From positions 1 to 54,976 of the forward strand of contig CACLCL010000007.1 of the NCBI GenBank assembly GCA_902605445.1: a DNA stretch of 54,976 nucleotides, written 5' to 3'. A program made the translations under genes and the position numbers. Each line of letters starts with the position of its first letter. Positions within the stretch are counted from its first letter, which is position 1. Shown one piece after another: positions 29,661 through 39,208 of this stretch. The notes below the pieces were generated by a model. The model was not told the DNA's origin and made no database searches. It worked only from the letters and a program-made list of their open reading frames with translations. This DNA comes from an uncultured Bacteroidota bacterium. Lineage in GTDB: Bacteria; Bacteroidota; Bacteroidia; Flavobacteriales; Flavobacteriaceae.

Positions 29661-30365
29661 ATGAACGCAGAGAAAAAAAAATTAGCTCAGAAAATTTATT
29701 TGGTATTGGCATCCCTATTTATCACTTCACTAGTAGTGTCAAATTTAATCTTTCAAAAATTCTTTTATTGGTATCCTGTTAATTTTGAAATATTTGGTGA
29801 AAAGCTTTTTAATCTTTCTGTTGGCATACTTCCATATCCAATAACGTTTTTGATAACAGATTTGATTAGCGAAATTTATGGTAAAAAAAAAGCGAATCAG
29901 GTTGTTACAGTTGGTATTTTTGCTGCAATATTTTCTACATTTATAATTTTTGTAGCGGATGCAGTACCAGCAATTGAAAATTCTCCAATTGATGATATGC
30001 TTTTCAAAAAAGTATTTGGCAGTACAATTATTGCAGTTTTTTCAAGCATGCTAAGCTACCTTTTTGCACAGTATATAGATATACATATTTATCACTTTTG
30101 GAAAAATTTGACAAAAGGGAAAATGCTATGGTTGAGAAATAATTTTTCAACATTTTTTTCCCAATTTGTAGATACATTTACAATAATATTTCTTTTGTGC
30201 GTTTCTAATATATTAGAGTGGAATCAATTTGCAGGACTCTTAATTTCGGGTTTTTTATTTAAAGTTTTAGTAGCACTTGTCGATACTCCATTTTTGTATC
30301 TAGGGGTTTACTTTTTTAGAAAAAAGTTTAAATTAAAAATCAATGAAGAAATTGATATTGACTAA
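29661..30365 (+). CDS. queuosine precursor transporter, YhhQ/VUT family
   Basis: Inner-membrane ECF-like carrier (234 residues, about six hydrophobic segments) of the family known to import 7-deazaguanine precursors of queuosine (preQ0/preQ1). Typical features are 'LVVSNLIFQKFF', 'ILPYPITFLITDLISEIYGKKKAN' in pieces (the signature TDLISEIYG), 'FSSMLSYLFAQYIDIHIYHFWK' and 'LRNNFSTFFSQFVDTFTIIFL'. The start is ATG 29661; a TTG six codons earlier is in frame. No queuosine biosynthesis gene is nearby, so the role rests on family membership. Its stop overlaps the stop of the convergent DUF2797 gene. Confidence 0.9.
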   Translation: MNAEKKKLAQKIYLVLASLFITSLVVSNLIFQKFFYWYPVNFEIFGEKLFNLSVGILPYPITFLITDLISEIYGKKKANQVVTVGIFAAIFSTFIIFVADAVPAIENSPIDDMLFKKVFGSTIIAVFSSMLSYLFAQYIDIHIYHFWKNLTKGKMLWLRNNFSTFFSQFVDTFTIIFLLCVSNILEWNQFAGLLISGFLFKVLVALVDTPFLYLGVYFFRKKFKLKINEEIDID

Positions 30366-31159
30366 TCGTTAAAATTAATTTTAAAAATATGTCCTTCATG
30401 AGATCTGTAATTTAGAACATGGTCATTTTCAAATAATAAATACTGGCCTTTAATCCCTTGTAAAATTCCTGAAAATTTAGTTCCTTTCTTTAGTTTAACC
30501 GTTTTTGGTTTCTCGGGGTATTTTTTCACTGGAAAATTAATTTTAGTTACTTTTGATTTTTTATTGAAATAATGAAGCATATCGCTTGGAACATAGGTTT
30601 TTGACTGTTCCTTTATACTTAACAGATTAACATTGTCTCTTTTATTAGCTAGCATTTTTCTCCAATTAGTCTTATCGCTTAAATATTTTTTTATTGCAAC
30701 TTCTGCTTTACCAGCAAGATATCTGTTTGGGGTCTCAATTATTTCTATTGCCTCATGTGCACCTTGATCAATCCATCTAATAGGTATTTGGGACTTTCTT
30801 GTAATGCCTACTTTTACAGAGCCAGTATTTGATAAATAAACTATATGGGGTTGTAATTGGATTCTTTTTTCGTAATCTAAATCTCTGTCAGCAACATTTA
30901 AGTGTGCTTTACTTAACTCTGGTTTCATAATCCAATCCCCTGCTAAAGGGCTTTCAAAAAAACATGACTTACAAAAACCTTGTCTAAATATTTCATCAGA
31001 TGATGAGCAAGAAAGACAACTATATCCTAGGCATTCAATTGTCATCTTTTGTTCCAAAAATTGATTTAGATGAATAAAATTCTTATCAAATTCTATAAAA
31101 TAATTAACTTCTGGTAAAAGTTCAGATGTCATTTTTTTTGCGATACCATTGAAATACAT
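30362..31159 (-). CDS. DUF2797 protein with cysteine cluster and GIY-YIG-like segment
   Basis: Conserved protein of unknown function, 265 residues. Cysteines at 43, 48, 51, 63 and 66 (C-x4-C-x2-C and FCKSC) look like a zinc site. Residues about 108-180 read 'IVYLSNTGSVKVGITR', 'RWIDQGAHEAIEI', 'AGKAEVAIKKYLSD' and 'TNWRKM'; the order Tyr-strand, KVGIT-R, Glu helix and W resembles GIY-YIG/T5orf172 nuclease folds, which is my own pattern match and not an established assignment. The C-terminus (about 215-265) has a beta-rich tail ('GTKFSGILQGIKGQYLLF'). It is divergent from the GH3 gene (40 bp apart) and converges on the transporter gene with a 4-bp overlap. Confidence 0.85.
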   Translation of the reverse strand: MYFNGIAKKMTSELLPEVNYFIEFDKNFIHLNQFLEQKMTIECLGYSCLSCSSSDEIFRQGFCKSCFFESPLAGDWIMKPELSKAHLNVADRDLDYEKRIQLQPHIVYLSNTGSVKVGITRKSQIPIRWIDQGAHEAIEIIETPNRYLAGKAEVAIKKYLSDKTNWRKMLANKRDNVNLLSIKEQSKTYVPSDMLHYFNKKSKVTKINFPVKKYPEKPKTVKLKKGTKFSGILQGIKGQYLLFENDHVLNYRSHEGHIFKINFND

Positions 31160-31199
31160 AAAATTTTCTAATTTTAAATAAATTAAAATACAAAAAAAG

Positions 31200-32714
31200 A
31201 TGCCAATTCCATTGATTAATTCAATTGCTTCTTGGTTTTTAAAAAAAAGAATGCATCAAATTGAATTATTTATCAAGTATCCGAATGAAGTACAACAAGA
31301 TGTACTAAATGGACTTATTGACTCGGCTAAAGATACTTTTATCGGAAAGAAATTTGATTTTTCATCAATTAATTGTTACAAAGATTTTTCAGAAAAAGTT
31401 CCCGTATTTAGCTATGAGGAGTTTTCTGACAAGATAGAATTAGCTAGAAAAGGTGAAAATAATATTTTTTGGTCCTCTAAAATCAAATGGTTTGCAAAAT
31501 CAAGTGGTACTACAAATGCAAAAAGTAAGTTTATTCCAGTAAGTGATGAATCATTACAAGATTGTCATTACGCAGCTGGGAAAGATTTACTTTGCATGTA
31601 CTTAAATAACAATCCTAATTCGCAGCTTTTCACTGGCAAAAGCCTAAGATTAGGCGGGAGTAAAAGCCCTTATGAGAAAAATGGTACTTTTTATGGTGAT
31701 TTATCTGCAATTTTGATTGACAATATGCCTTTTTGGGCAGAGTTCAGCAGTACACCCAGTAATAGAATTTCTTTAATGGAAAACTGGGATAAAAAAATAG
31801 TTAAAATTATAAGTGAAAGTTTAAATGAGAATGTTACTAGCCTTGCCGGGGTTCCTTCATGGATGTTGGTTTTACTAAATAGAATATTAGAAAAAAGTGA
31901 AGAAAAATATATTTCTGATTTATGGCCAAATTTAGAAGTATATTTTCATGGAGGTGTAAGTTTTAAACCTTATTTAAATCAGTACATGGATATTATTAAT
32001 AAAGAATCTATGCAATTTTATGAGATTTACAACGCATCTGAAGGTTTTTTTGCGATTCAATATGAAAACAATTCAAATGAATTACTATTAATGCTGGATT
32101 ATGGTATTTTTTATGAGTTTATTCCGATGAGAGTATATGGAACAAAAAATGAAAAAATTATTCCATTATATGAAGTTGAAAAGGATGTAAACTATGCAAT
32201 CCTTATAACTACAAATGCTGGACTTTGGAGATATAAAATTGGTGATACTGTAAAATTTACGTCTACAAGCCCATATAAAATTATCATTACAGGCAGGACA
32301 AAACACTACATTAATGTTTTTGGAGAGGAGGTAATCATTGAAAATACAGATAATGTAATAAATAAATTATCATCTAAGTATGATTTGCAAATTATCGACT
32401 ATACTGTTGCTCCTGTCTTTATGAACAAAAATAAAAAAGGTGCTCACCAGTGGTTTATTGAGTTTAAAAAGCCCCCATCAAAAAAAATTAATTTATCAGA
32501 AATTATTGACCACGAACTTAGACAAGAAAATTCTGATTATGACGCAAAGAGATTTAACAGTTTTACATTAAAAAAACCCGAGGTTATAATTTCTAAAAAG
32601 GGTGTATTTTTAAAGTGGCTTGAAATAAATAATAAGCTGGGTGGGCAAAATAAAATTCCAAGGCTTTCTAATGAAAGAAAGTTTATTGAAAGTCTGATGA
32701 AATTAAATGGTTAG
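31200..32714 (+). CDS. GH3-family (auxin-responsive promoter type) acyl-adenylating enzyme
   Basis: Member of the ANL superfamily group known from plant GH3 acyl-amido synthetases, which adenylate carboxylates such as indole-3-acetate and join them to amino acids. The 504-residue protein has the three nucleotide motifs: '[16 protein letters not shown]' (99-114), '[14 protein letters not shown]' and '[14 protein letters not shown]', plus '[14 protein letters not shown]' before the C-terminal domain. The bacterial substrates are unknown; Bacteroidetes often carry one copy. It is not next to any amino-acid or hormone gene, so no function can be assigned from context. It overlaps clpX tail-to-tail by 4 bp. 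Confidence 0.9.
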   Translation: MPIPLINSIASWFLKKRMHQIELFIKYPNEVQQDVLNGLIDSAKDTFIGKKFDFSSINCYKDFSEKVPVFSYEEFSDKIELARKGENNIFWSSKIKWFAKSSGTTNAKSKFIPVSDESLQDCHYAAGKDLLCMYLNNNPNSQLFTGKSLRLGGSKSPYEKNGTFYGDLSAILIDNMPFWAEFSSTPSNRISLMENWDKKIVKIISESLNENVTSLAGVPSWMLVLLNRILEKSEEKYISDLWPNLEVYFHGGVSFKPYLNQYMDIINKESMQFYEIYNASEGFFAIQYENNSNELLLMLDYGIFYEFIPMRVYGTKNEKIIPLYEVEKDVNYAILITTNAGLWRYKIGDTVKFTSTSPYKIIITGRTKHYINVFGEEVIIENTDNVINKLSSKYDLQIIDYTVAPVFMNKNKKGAHQWFIEFKKPPSKKINLSEIIDHELRQENSDYDAKRFNSFTLKKPEVIISKKGVFLKWLEINNKLGGQNKIPRLSNERKFIESLMKLNG

Positions 32715-33940
32715 GATGCTGCCTTTAATTTTTCAACACTTATCCTTGAAAGTTGTTGAGTCACATACTTTTTAGAAACTACTAATTTTTTTATGTCACT
32801 TCCAGGAAGATTGAACATCGCATCATTCAAAATTTCTTCACATATAGACCTCAAACCTCTAGCACCTAATTTATAGTCAATGGCCTTATCAACGATATAT
32901 GTTAAAGCATCTTTTTTAAAATCTAACACTATACCGTCCATTAAAAACAGTTTTTCATATTGTTTTATGAGTGCATTTTTTGGTTCAGTTAAAATATTTA
33001 AAAGTGCATTTTTATTTAAAGGATTCATGTAGGTTACAACAGGAAGTCTCCCAATAATTTCAGGAATTAATCCAAACTCTTTTAAGTCTTTTGGATTTAT
33101 ATATTTGAGAATACTTTGCTTTGATACAGAATCCTTGCCAGAACTTTTATAGCCAATAACATTTAAATTTAAACGCCGTGATATATTTCTTTCAATTCCA
33201 TCAAAAGCACCTCCTGCGATAAAAAGGATCTTTTCAGTATTAATTTCAATGAACTTTTGATCCGGATGCTTTCTTCCTCCTTTAGGAGGAACATTAACTG
33301 TAGTTCCCTCTAATAATTTGAGTAGTGCCTGTTGAACACCCTCACCTGAAACATCTCTTGTTATAGATGGATTATCACTCTTTCGTGCAATTTTGTCAAT
33401 CTCATCAATAAAAACTATCCCTTTTTCAGCTTTTTTAACATCATAATTTGCTGACTGTAATAATTTTGTCAGTATACCCTCAACATCCTCTCCAACGTAT
33501 CCGGCTTCAGTCAAAACAGTTGCATCAACAATAGCTAAAGGTACATCCAACATTTTTGCAATTGTTTTTGCAATCAATGTTTTTCCTGTACCGGTCTGAC
33601 CTACCATTATAATATTACTTTTTTCAATTTCAACATCATTTTCGACTTCTTGATTTAATCTTTTGTAATGATTATAAACAGAAACAGATATTACTTTTTT
33701 TGTATAATCTTGTCCAATGATATAATCGTCTAAAAAAAGCTTAATTTGTTGAGGTTTTAAAAGCTCATTATTGGATTTTTTAGAGATACTTTCACTTCTT
33801 GACTGGCTTTCTTGTAGTATTATTCCATTTGCCTGCTCAATGCACATATCACAAATATGAGCATCAATTCCTGCTATAAGTAAACTAGTCTGATTTTTTT
33901 TCTTACCACAAAATGAACATTGCAACTCAGATTTACTCAT
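32711..33940 (-). CDS. clpX: ATP-dependent Clp protease ATPase subunit ClpX
   Basis: Hexameric AAA+ unfoldase that feeds tagged proteins to ClpP. The 409-residue protein starts with the zinc-binding domain (C8, C11, C30, C33), then the AAA+ module with Walker A GQTGTGKT (114-121), '[11 protein letters not shown]', Walker B '[13 protein letters not shown]', and the substrate-gripping loops and sensor regions ('[14 protein letters not shown]', '[11 protein letters not shown]'). Length is standard. It follows clpP by 3 bp in a tig-clpP-clpX order, the common bacterial arrangement. Confidence 0.98.
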   Translation of the reverse strand: MSKSELQCSFCGKKKNQTSLLIAGIDAHICDMCIEQANGIILQESQSRSESISKKSNNELLKPQQIKLFLDDYIIGQDYTKKVISVSVYNHYKRLNQEVENDVEIEKSNIIMVGQTGTGKTLIAKTIAKMLDVPLAIVDATVLTEAGYVGEDVEGILTKLLQSANYDVKKAEKGIVFIDEIDKIARKSDNPSITRDVSGEGVQQALLKLLEGTTVNVPPKGGRKHPDQKFIEINTEKILFIAGGAFDGIERNISRRLNLNVIGYKSSGKDSVSKQSILKYINPKDLKEFGLIPEIIGRLPVVTYMNPLNKNALLNILTEPKNALIKQYEKLFLMDGIVLDFKKDALTYIVDKAIDYKLGARGLRSICEEILNDAMFNLPGSDIKKLVVSKKYVTQQLSRISVEKLKAAS

Positions 33941-33943
33941 GTT

Positions 33944-34618
33944 TTAGTTTTTGGCTAGTATTTCATCAATCATACCATATTCTAGCGCTTTTTCAGCTTT
34001 CATCCAATAATCTCTATCACTATCAGCATAGACCTTTTCGTAATCTTGACCAGTGTGTTTGCTAATTATTTTATAGAGCTCTTCTTTTAATGATAATATT
34101 TCTCTGGTAGTAATTTCAATATCACTGGCTTGTCCCTGTGCACCTCCAAGTGGTTGGTGTATCATCACCCTAGAGTGAGTCAATCCACTTCTTTTACCTT
34201 TTTCCCCAGCACATAATAACACTGCGCCCATTGATGCCGCCATTCCAGTACATATTGTTGCCACATCAGGTTTAATTAATTGCATCGTATCATAGATTCC
34301 AAGTCCTGCATAAACACTTCCTCCAGGCGAATTTATATATATTTGAATATCTTTTGAAGAATCGGTGCTTTCCAAAAAAAGTAGTTGGGCTTGTATAATA
34401 TTAGCAACCTGATCATTAATTGCAGTACCCATAAAGATAATTCGGTCCATCATTAATCTAGAAAAGACATCAAAAATTGCAATATTCATTTGTCTTTCCT
34501 CTATTATATTAGGCGTTAAACCAGAAGGGTACATACTGCTAATAATATCATTAAAATAAGTACTGCTAATTCCTTGGTCTTTTATTGCAAACTTTTTAAA
34601 CTCTTTTCCTAGATCCAT
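33944..34618 (-). CDS. clpP: ATP-dependent Clp protease proteolytic subunit ClpP
   Basis: Serine protease subunit of the ClpXP machine. The ATG at 34618 gives 224 residues; the frame is open further upstream into the end of tig, but that would add residues unlike the family. Catalytic triad by alignment: S129 (GMAASMGA), H154 (MIHQPLGG) and D203 (DRDYWM), with the same 25- and 49-residue spacing as E. coli S97/H122/D171. The N-terminus is about 30 residues longer than mature E. coli ClpP, suggesting a propeptide. It lies between tig and clpX. Confidence 0.97.
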   Translation of the reverse strand: MDLGKEFKKFAIKDQGISSTYFNDIISSMYPSGLTPNIIEERQMNIAIFDVFSRLMMDRIIFMGTAINDQVANIIQAQLLFLESTDSSKDIQIYINSPGGSVYAGLGIYDTMQLIKPDVATICTGMAASMGAVLLCAGEKGKRSGLTHSRVMIHQPLGGAQGQASDIEITTREILSLKEELYKIISKHTGQDYEKVYADSDRDYWMKAEKALEYGMIDEILAKN

Positions 34619-34649
34619 GTTATTGATTTTATGATTGTAAATATAAGAA

Positions 34650-35972
34650 TTAAGATGAATAAACCTCCTTGATATATTCATCATAAGTAACTTTTTTGAT
34701 TTTATAATTAAAATTTTCTTTAAAAAAATCTAACATTCTTTTACTTGTTAATTGTTCAGTAAGTCTTTTTATTTCATCTTTGTTGCTCATGACTCTAGCA
34801 ATTATACCATCTAGCTCTTTGTCCTCAGGAATCACTTGACCATATTGTTTCATTTGATTCTTAATTAAGTCAGTTGTAAAGGCTTTTAAATCTTCAAAGT
34901 TAACTTGTAAATTATTATCAATAATTATTTTACTTTCAATTAACTGATACTTCATTCCCTTTTCAGACTTCTCATATTCAATCTTAGCTTCATCAATAGA
35001 TATTTTCTTTTCGGAATTTAATTTCATCCATTTAATCAAGAAATCAGAGGGTAAACTAACTTTAGTGGAATCGATTAAATATTCGATAGTATCATTCATT
35101 AATTTTTGATCTACCTGAGTTTGAAACTGTTTAACAAAATCGTCACCCAATTTTCTCTTCATTTCAGCAATACTCTTAACGCTATTTTTTCCAAAGACTT
35201 TGTCAAATAATTCTTGATTTAAGTCAGCTAACTCTCTTTCATTAATTTCTTCAATAGTTATTACTAAATTGTTTTTGTATTCCTTGGCTTTACTTAATTC
35301 GATTTTTATATTTCTGGATAAATCATGTTCTTCCCTGAAAATTTTGGAAGCATTTTGGCTCACTACATCTCCAACTTTTAGTCCAATCAATTTTTTAGCA
35401 AATGATGGCTTTAAAGTTTCAATTTTAAACATACTTGAATTGTTAATTATATCATCTTCAGACTTAAAAAGTGCTGTAATTTCAGATGTTTTATCAATTT
35501 TGATTTTTGAAACTAGTTTTCCATAACGTGATTGAATATTTTTAAGTTGATTATCAATCATCTTTTTATCGGCTTTTACTTCATATTTAATTATTGGTTT
35601 CTTAGGTTTAAAATTGATTTTAAACTCAGGAGAATATCCTATCTCAAAATCAAAATTAATCAATTCTGAGTCCCAATCAATTTCATTATCAGTTTTGGGA
35701 ATGGGACCTCCTAAAATATCCAACTTGTTTTCATTAATGTATTTTTTTAGACTTGAATCTAGTAATTTATTAATCTCATCAACTTTAACAGCATTTCCAT
35801 ATTGTTTCTTGATTAAACCCATTGGAACAAAGCCTTTTCTAAAACCAGGTATTTTCGCAGTTTTAGAATAGCTCTTTAACACTTCAATTACTTTACCTTC
35901 ATAGTCCTTCTTTTCTATTTGAATTGAGATAATTCCTGAGACCTTATTGAGTTTATTTATAGATATTTTCAT
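34650..35972 (-). CDS. tig: trigger factor
   Basis: Ribosome-bound chaperone that meets nascent chains. The 440-residue protein opens with the ribosome-binding domain, including 'KIPGFRKGFVPMGLIKKQYG', where the GFRxG signature is visible (residues about 41-45), followed by the PPIase-like middle domain and a long helical C-terminal chaperone domain ('LIESKIIIDNNLQVNFEDLKAFT' in parts). Bacteroidetes trigger factors are divergent from those of E. coli, and this one fits that pattern. It is first in the tig-clpP-clpX cluster. Confidence 0.93.
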   Translation of the reverse strand: MKISINKLNKVSGIISIQIEKKDYEGKVIEVLKSYSKTAKIPGFRKGFVPMGLIKKQYGNAVKVDEINKLLDSSLKKYINENKLDILGGPIPKTDNEIDWDSELINFDFEIGYSPEFKINFKPKKPIIKYEVKADKKMIDNQLKNIQSRYGKLVSKIKIDKTSEITALFKSEDDIINNSSMFKIETLKPSFAKKLIGLKVGDVVSQNASKIFREEHDLSRNIKIELSKAKEYKNNLVITIEEINERELADLNQELFDKVFGKNSVKSIAEMKRKLGDDFVKQFQTQVDQKLMNDTIEYLIDSTKVSLPSDFLIKWMKLNSEKKISIDEAKIEYEKSEKGMKYQLIESKIIIDNNLQVNFEDLKAFTTDLIKNQMKQYGQVIPEDKELDGIIARVMSNKDEIKRLTEQLTSKRMLDFFKENFNYKIKKVTYDEYIKEVYSS

Positions 35973-35991
35973 TAATGATAAAATTGGTTTG

Positions 35992-35999
35992 CGAAAATA
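35992..35999 (-). promoter_or_regulatory. possible -7 box for tig-clpP-clpX
   Basis: Minus-strand TATTTTCG, one mismatch to TAnnTTTG, 19 bases before the tig ATG. Weak evidence alone. Confidence 0.3.
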
Positions 36000-36040
36000 G
36001 TATTTTTTTTACAGGTCTCAAAGATATTGAAAACCATTTA

Positions 36041-36805
36041 TCAGATTAATCCTAACAACTTTGAAATAAAAGTAGCCGGGTTATCAGCATGAAGCCAATG
36101 ACCAGCATTTGGTATTGAGATAACCTTAGAATTTGGAAAATATTTTAGTATAATATAATTATCAATATCTGTGATATAATTTGATTTTTCGCCCCTAAAA
36201 AAATATGTTAATTCATTAAATTTGTTTGGGGATTTTATTTCTTCCCCAATAATATTTATGTTGTTTGAAAGAGATTTTAGATTAAACCTAAAAGCTAATA
36301 GTCCTTCTTCTTTCCAATAAATATTTTTCATTATGAATTGTAAAACTCCGTTGTCAGTTATCAACTTTTCTAACTCTGATTTAATTTTTTTTCTGTTATC
36401 TAAAATATTTAAATCGATTTTTTTAATGGCGTTAATTATATACGAATGGTGTGGAGGATAGTATTTTGGAGAAGTATCAATAACAAATAGTTTTGAAACA
36501 TGTTCAGGAAAATTTAAACTAAATTTCATTACTGTTTTACCTCCCATCGAATGGCCAATTAAAATTGGTTTTTTTATTTTGTAATAATTAATATAGTAAT
36601 ACAGATCACTGCACATCAAATCATAATTAAATTCATCTGAGTGAAAACTTCTTCCATGATTTCTTTGGTCAATTAAGTGAATACAAAAATCCTGTTGAGA
36701 TAATTTTTTAGCAACAGACATCCAATTGTCACCAGAACCTAAAAACCCATGTAATATTAATATGTGATTATCTGAATTTCCTAAAATTTTAGAATGAAGT
36801 AACAT
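36041..36805 (-). CDS. alpha/beta hydrolase (YbfF-like esterase)
   Basis: Cytosolic alpha/beta-fold hydrolase of 254 residues. 'ILILHGFLGSGDNWMSVAKKL' carries the oxyanion HG motif (19-20), 'LIDQRNHGRS' (45-53) is typical of the YbfF group, and GHSMGG (84-89) holds the nucleophile S86. 'FVIDTSPKYYPP' and the late 'IPNAGHWLHADNP' supply the usual Asp and His. The YbfF group are short-chain acyl or thioester hydrolases of uncertain natural substrate. It starts 5 bp after pdxJ on the same strand, so the two are likely co-transcribed. Confidence 0.9.
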   Translation of the reverse strand: MLLHSKILGNSDNHILILHGFLGSGDNWMSVAKKLSQQDFCIHLIDQRNHGRSFHSDEFNYDLMCSDLYYYINYYKIKKPILIGHSMGGKTVMKFSLNFPEHVSKLFVIDTSPKYYPPHHSYIINAIKKIDLNILDNRKKIKSELEKLITDNGVLQFIMKNIYWKEEGLLAFRFNLKSLSNNINIIGEEIKSPNKFNELTYFFRGEKSNYITDIDNYIILKYFPNSKVISIPNAGHWLHADNPATFISKLLGLI

Positions 36806-36810
36806 AGCGG

Positions 36811-37524
36811 TTAGGAAAGATGATAAAGATATTTTTTTATAGTTTCTTCTAATCCAAAATATAAACTTTCACCAATAAGTGCATGACCAATTGAAACCTC
36901 AATTAGATTTTCAATTCTATTTTTAAAAAATTTTATGTTGGACAATGACAGGTCATGGCCAGCGTTAATGCCAATTCCGTGTTTACTTATTTCATTTGCG
37001 CAAAGCATATATTTATTGATAACATCATATTTTTTTTTTGCAAAGCCTTTTGCATATTCCTCAGTATATAATTCAACTCTGTCAGGATTAATATTAATCA
37101 CAGACTCCAATAACTCAATTTTTGGATCTAAAAAGATTGAAGTTCTAATTTTATTTGATTTAAATTCATCAACTATTTCCTTTAAATATGCTTCATTTTT
37201 TATAGTATCCCAACCAGCGTTTGAGGTAAGTGCATTTATATCATCAGGAACTAAGGTAACCTGGGTTGGTTTAATCTCAGTAACCATTTTAACAAACTTA
37301 TCTATTGGGTTTCCTTCAATATTAAATTCTTTATATACTATTTCTTTTAATTCATAAACATCATTATATCTAATATGTCTTTCATCTGGCCTTGGGTGAA
37401 CTGTAATACCGTGTGCTCCAAAATGTTGTACATCTTTTGCAACATTGCAAACATTTGGAAAATCTCCCCCTCTTGAATTTCTCAAAGTTGCAATTTTATT
37501 TATGTTTACGCTCAGACAGGTCAT
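36811..37524 (-). CDS. pdxJ: pyridoxine 5'-phosphate synthase
   Basis: Condenses 1-deoxyxylulose 5-phosphate with aminoacetone phosphate in the DXP-dependent vitamin B6 pathway. The 237-residue TIM barrel has 'SVNINKIATLRNSRGG', 'AHGITVHPRPDERHIRYNDV' in parts (the active-site His and Arg), 'QVTLVPDD', 'LFLDP'-like 'SIFLDPKIE', 'VELYTEEYAKGF' and 'GINAGHDLSLSNI' with 'EVSIGHALIGESLYFG' at the end, all expected for PdxJ. It is divergent from nadK. Confidence 0.97.
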   Translation of the reverse strand: MTCLSVNINKIATLRNSRGGDFPNVCNVAKDVQHFGAHGITVHPRPDERHIRYNDVYELKEIVYKEFNIEGNPIDKFVKMVTEIKPTQVTLVPDDINALTSNAGWDTIKNEAYLKEIVDEFKSNKIRTSIFLDPKIELLESVININPDRVELYTEEYAKGFAKKKYDVINKYMLCANEISKHGIGINAGHDLSLSNIKFFKNRIENLIEVSIGHALIGESLYFGLEETIKKYLYHLS

Positions 37525-37549
37525 GAAGACTAAATGTGAAAATTTAAGG

Positions 37550-37557
37550 CAAAACTA
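37550..37557 (-). promoter_or_regulatory. -7 box for pdxJ
   Basis: Minus-strand TAGTTTTG fits TAnnTTTG and lies 25 bases before the pdxJ ATG, in the pdxJ/nadK divergent gap. Confidence 0.45.
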
Positions 37558-37570
37558 ATTTATTTTTAAT

Positions 37571-37578
37571 TAATTTTG
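37571..37578 (+). promoter_or_regulatory. -7 box for nadK
   Basis: Plus-strand TAATTTTG fits TAnnTTTG, 36 bases before the nadK TTG start and 13 bp from the opposite pdxJ box. Confidence 0.45.
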
Positions 37579-37614
37579 AAAATAATTTTTTTCCTCTGTA
37601 AATAAATTTAAATT

Positions 37615-38484
37615 TTGAAAATAGCACTTTTTACAAAGCTCAATCCAAAGGAAAATAATCAACATATATTTTCCGTAATAAGTAGTTTAAGAAAAGCGTC
37701 TTTAAAATTTGAAATTAATGATCATTCTTATGAGATATTAAAGAAAAATAAGTCCATAATTAATGAAGAAAAAATCAAAACCTATACTATAATTGATGAA
37801 ACTTTTGATTTTGTATTAGCAATTGGTGGAGATGGAACTATACTTGAGTCAGCTAAATTAATTGGAAAAATGTCTACTCCTGTTATTGGACTGAATAAAG
37901 GAAGACTTGGCTTTTTAGCAAATTCAAATACAGATGACATTAATCAAATATTGAGTAATATTAAGTTGTCAAAATTTCAAATTTCTGAAAGAACAATAAT
38001 AAAGGGCATAGTAAATGGAATCGAATATAATGCCCTTAATGAAATTTCTGTTTCTAGAAAAAATACTACATCACTAATTACAATTGAGACAAAACTTAAT
38101 CAACAATTTCTAAATACTTATTGGGCAGACGGGTTGATAGTATCAACTCCGACCGGTTCAACAGGGTATTCATTAAGTTGCGGAGGGCCTATAATCATGC
38201 CAGAGAGTAAAAATCTTGTTTTAACTCCGATAGCTCCACATAATTTAAATGCTAGGCCTTTGGTAATCCCCGATGATAAGGAAATCTTAATTTCAATTGA
38301 AAGTAGAGAAGACCAATATTTTATTTCAATAGATTCTGATATAATATCAGCCAGTGTTAATTCAGAAATAGTAATATCAAAAGCTAATCAAAAACTAAAT
38401 ATGGTAGAATTTGATGATAATAGTTTTATTAAATCCCTAAAGGACAAATTAATGTGGGGCAAAGATAAACGCTCAAAACAATAA
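37615..38484 (+). CDS. nadK: NAD kinase
   Basis: Phosphorylates NAD+ to NADP+ with ATP or polyphosphate. The 289-residue protein starts at TTG 37615 (MKIALFTKL), since no ATG is in frame nearby and the first residues already match the family. The catalytic GGDGT is at 71-75, followed by 'GLNKGRLGFLA', 'LNEISVSRKNT', 'YWADGLIVSTPTGSTGYSLSCGGPI' in pieces and 'LTPIAPHNLNARPLVIPD'. It begins a plus-strand run nadK-DUF6089-uppS-bamA-skp-skp-skp-murI. Confidence 0.96.
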   Translation: MKIALFTKLNPKENNQHIFSVISSLRKASLKFEINDHSYEILKKNKSIINEEKIKTYTIIDETFDFVLAIGGDGTILESAKLIGKMSTPVIGLNKGRLGFLANSNTDDINQILSNIKLSKFQISERTIIKGIVNGIEYNALNEISVSRKNTTSLITIETKLNQQFLNTYWADGLIVSTPTGSTGYSLSCGGPIIMPESKNLVLTPIAPHNLNARPLVIPDDKEILISIESREDQYFISIDSDIISASVNSEIVISKANQKLNMVEFDDNSFIKSLKDKLMWGKDKRSKQ

Positions 38485-38521
38485 TTTATAAACATTACAG
38501 TTATTTTAAAAAGTGATTAAG

Positions 38522-39208
38522 ATGAAAAAATTATTCATATTTGTTATTGTATTTCTACAAGTTTTAGTGTCACATTGCCAGATTTATGAAGTTGGACTTA
38601 CTTATGGAAAAACAAACTTTATTGGTGATATTGGAAATACACAATTTATTAATCCCACAAATGACGGTCTAGGTTTTTTGGTTAGATGGAACAGAAGCCC
38701 CAGACACTCGTACAGGTTTTCATTCATAAATTCTTCGTTGTCGGGTGATGATTTAAAATCAAAAGATTCAAGGCGCATTGAAAGAGGATATAATTTTTCC
38801 TCTAATATTAATGAATTCTCATTAGGAATGGAGTTTAATTTTTTAAACTATGATCTTCATACGACATTTGATAAATTTACACATTACTTTTACACTGGGA
38901 TTTCTTATACATCTTTTGACAAACAAATACTTGAAAATGGATATATAAATAATCTAGATAAAGTTGATTCTTCAATTGGTATTCCAATCATAATTGGAGC
39001 TAAATATCGAGTAGAAAATAGTTTTATTCTTTCTTTTGAGATTGGAGCAAGATATAAATTTACTGACAAATTAGATGGAAATATTTTAAATTCAGAGGAA
39101 ATAAGTTATAATTTTGGAAATATTAATAATAACGATTGGTACATGTTCACTGGTTTTAACATCACCTACACATTTGGCAGAAAACCGTGTTATTGCAATA
39201 TAGATTAA
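38522..39208 (+). CDS. DUF6089 family outer-membrane beta-barrel protein
   Basis: Exported protein of 228 residues with a signal peptide (MKKLFIFVIVFLQVLVSHCQ, 20 residues) followed by alternating amphipathic strands ending in aromatic residues ('YEVGLTYGKTNFIGDIGN', 'SYRFSFINSSLSG', 'HYFYTGISYTSF', 'WYMFTGFNITYTFGRK'), which suggests a small outer membrane barrel. This family is regularly found between nadK and uppS in Bacteroidetes. The function is unknown. Its stop codon overlaps the uppS start (TAATG). The ATG at 38522 is preferred over a GTG three codons earlier. Confidence 0.85.
   Translation: MKKLFIFVIVFLQVLVSHCQIYEVGLTYGKTNFIGDIGNTQFINPTNDGLGFLVRWNRSPRHSYRFSFINSSLSGDDLKSKDSRRIERGYNFSSNINEFSLGMEFNFLNYDLHTTFDKFTHYFYTGISYTSFDKQILENGYINNLDKVDSSIGIPIIIGAKYRVENSFILSFEIGARYKFTDKLDGNILNSEEISYNFGNINNNDWYMFTGFNITYTFGRKPCYCNID

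Noticed and set aside
36935-37357. 140-codon plus-strand frame opposite pdxJ
   Set aside because: Shadow of a conserved gene; its Ser/Phe/Ile-rich composition comes from the opposite strand's codons.
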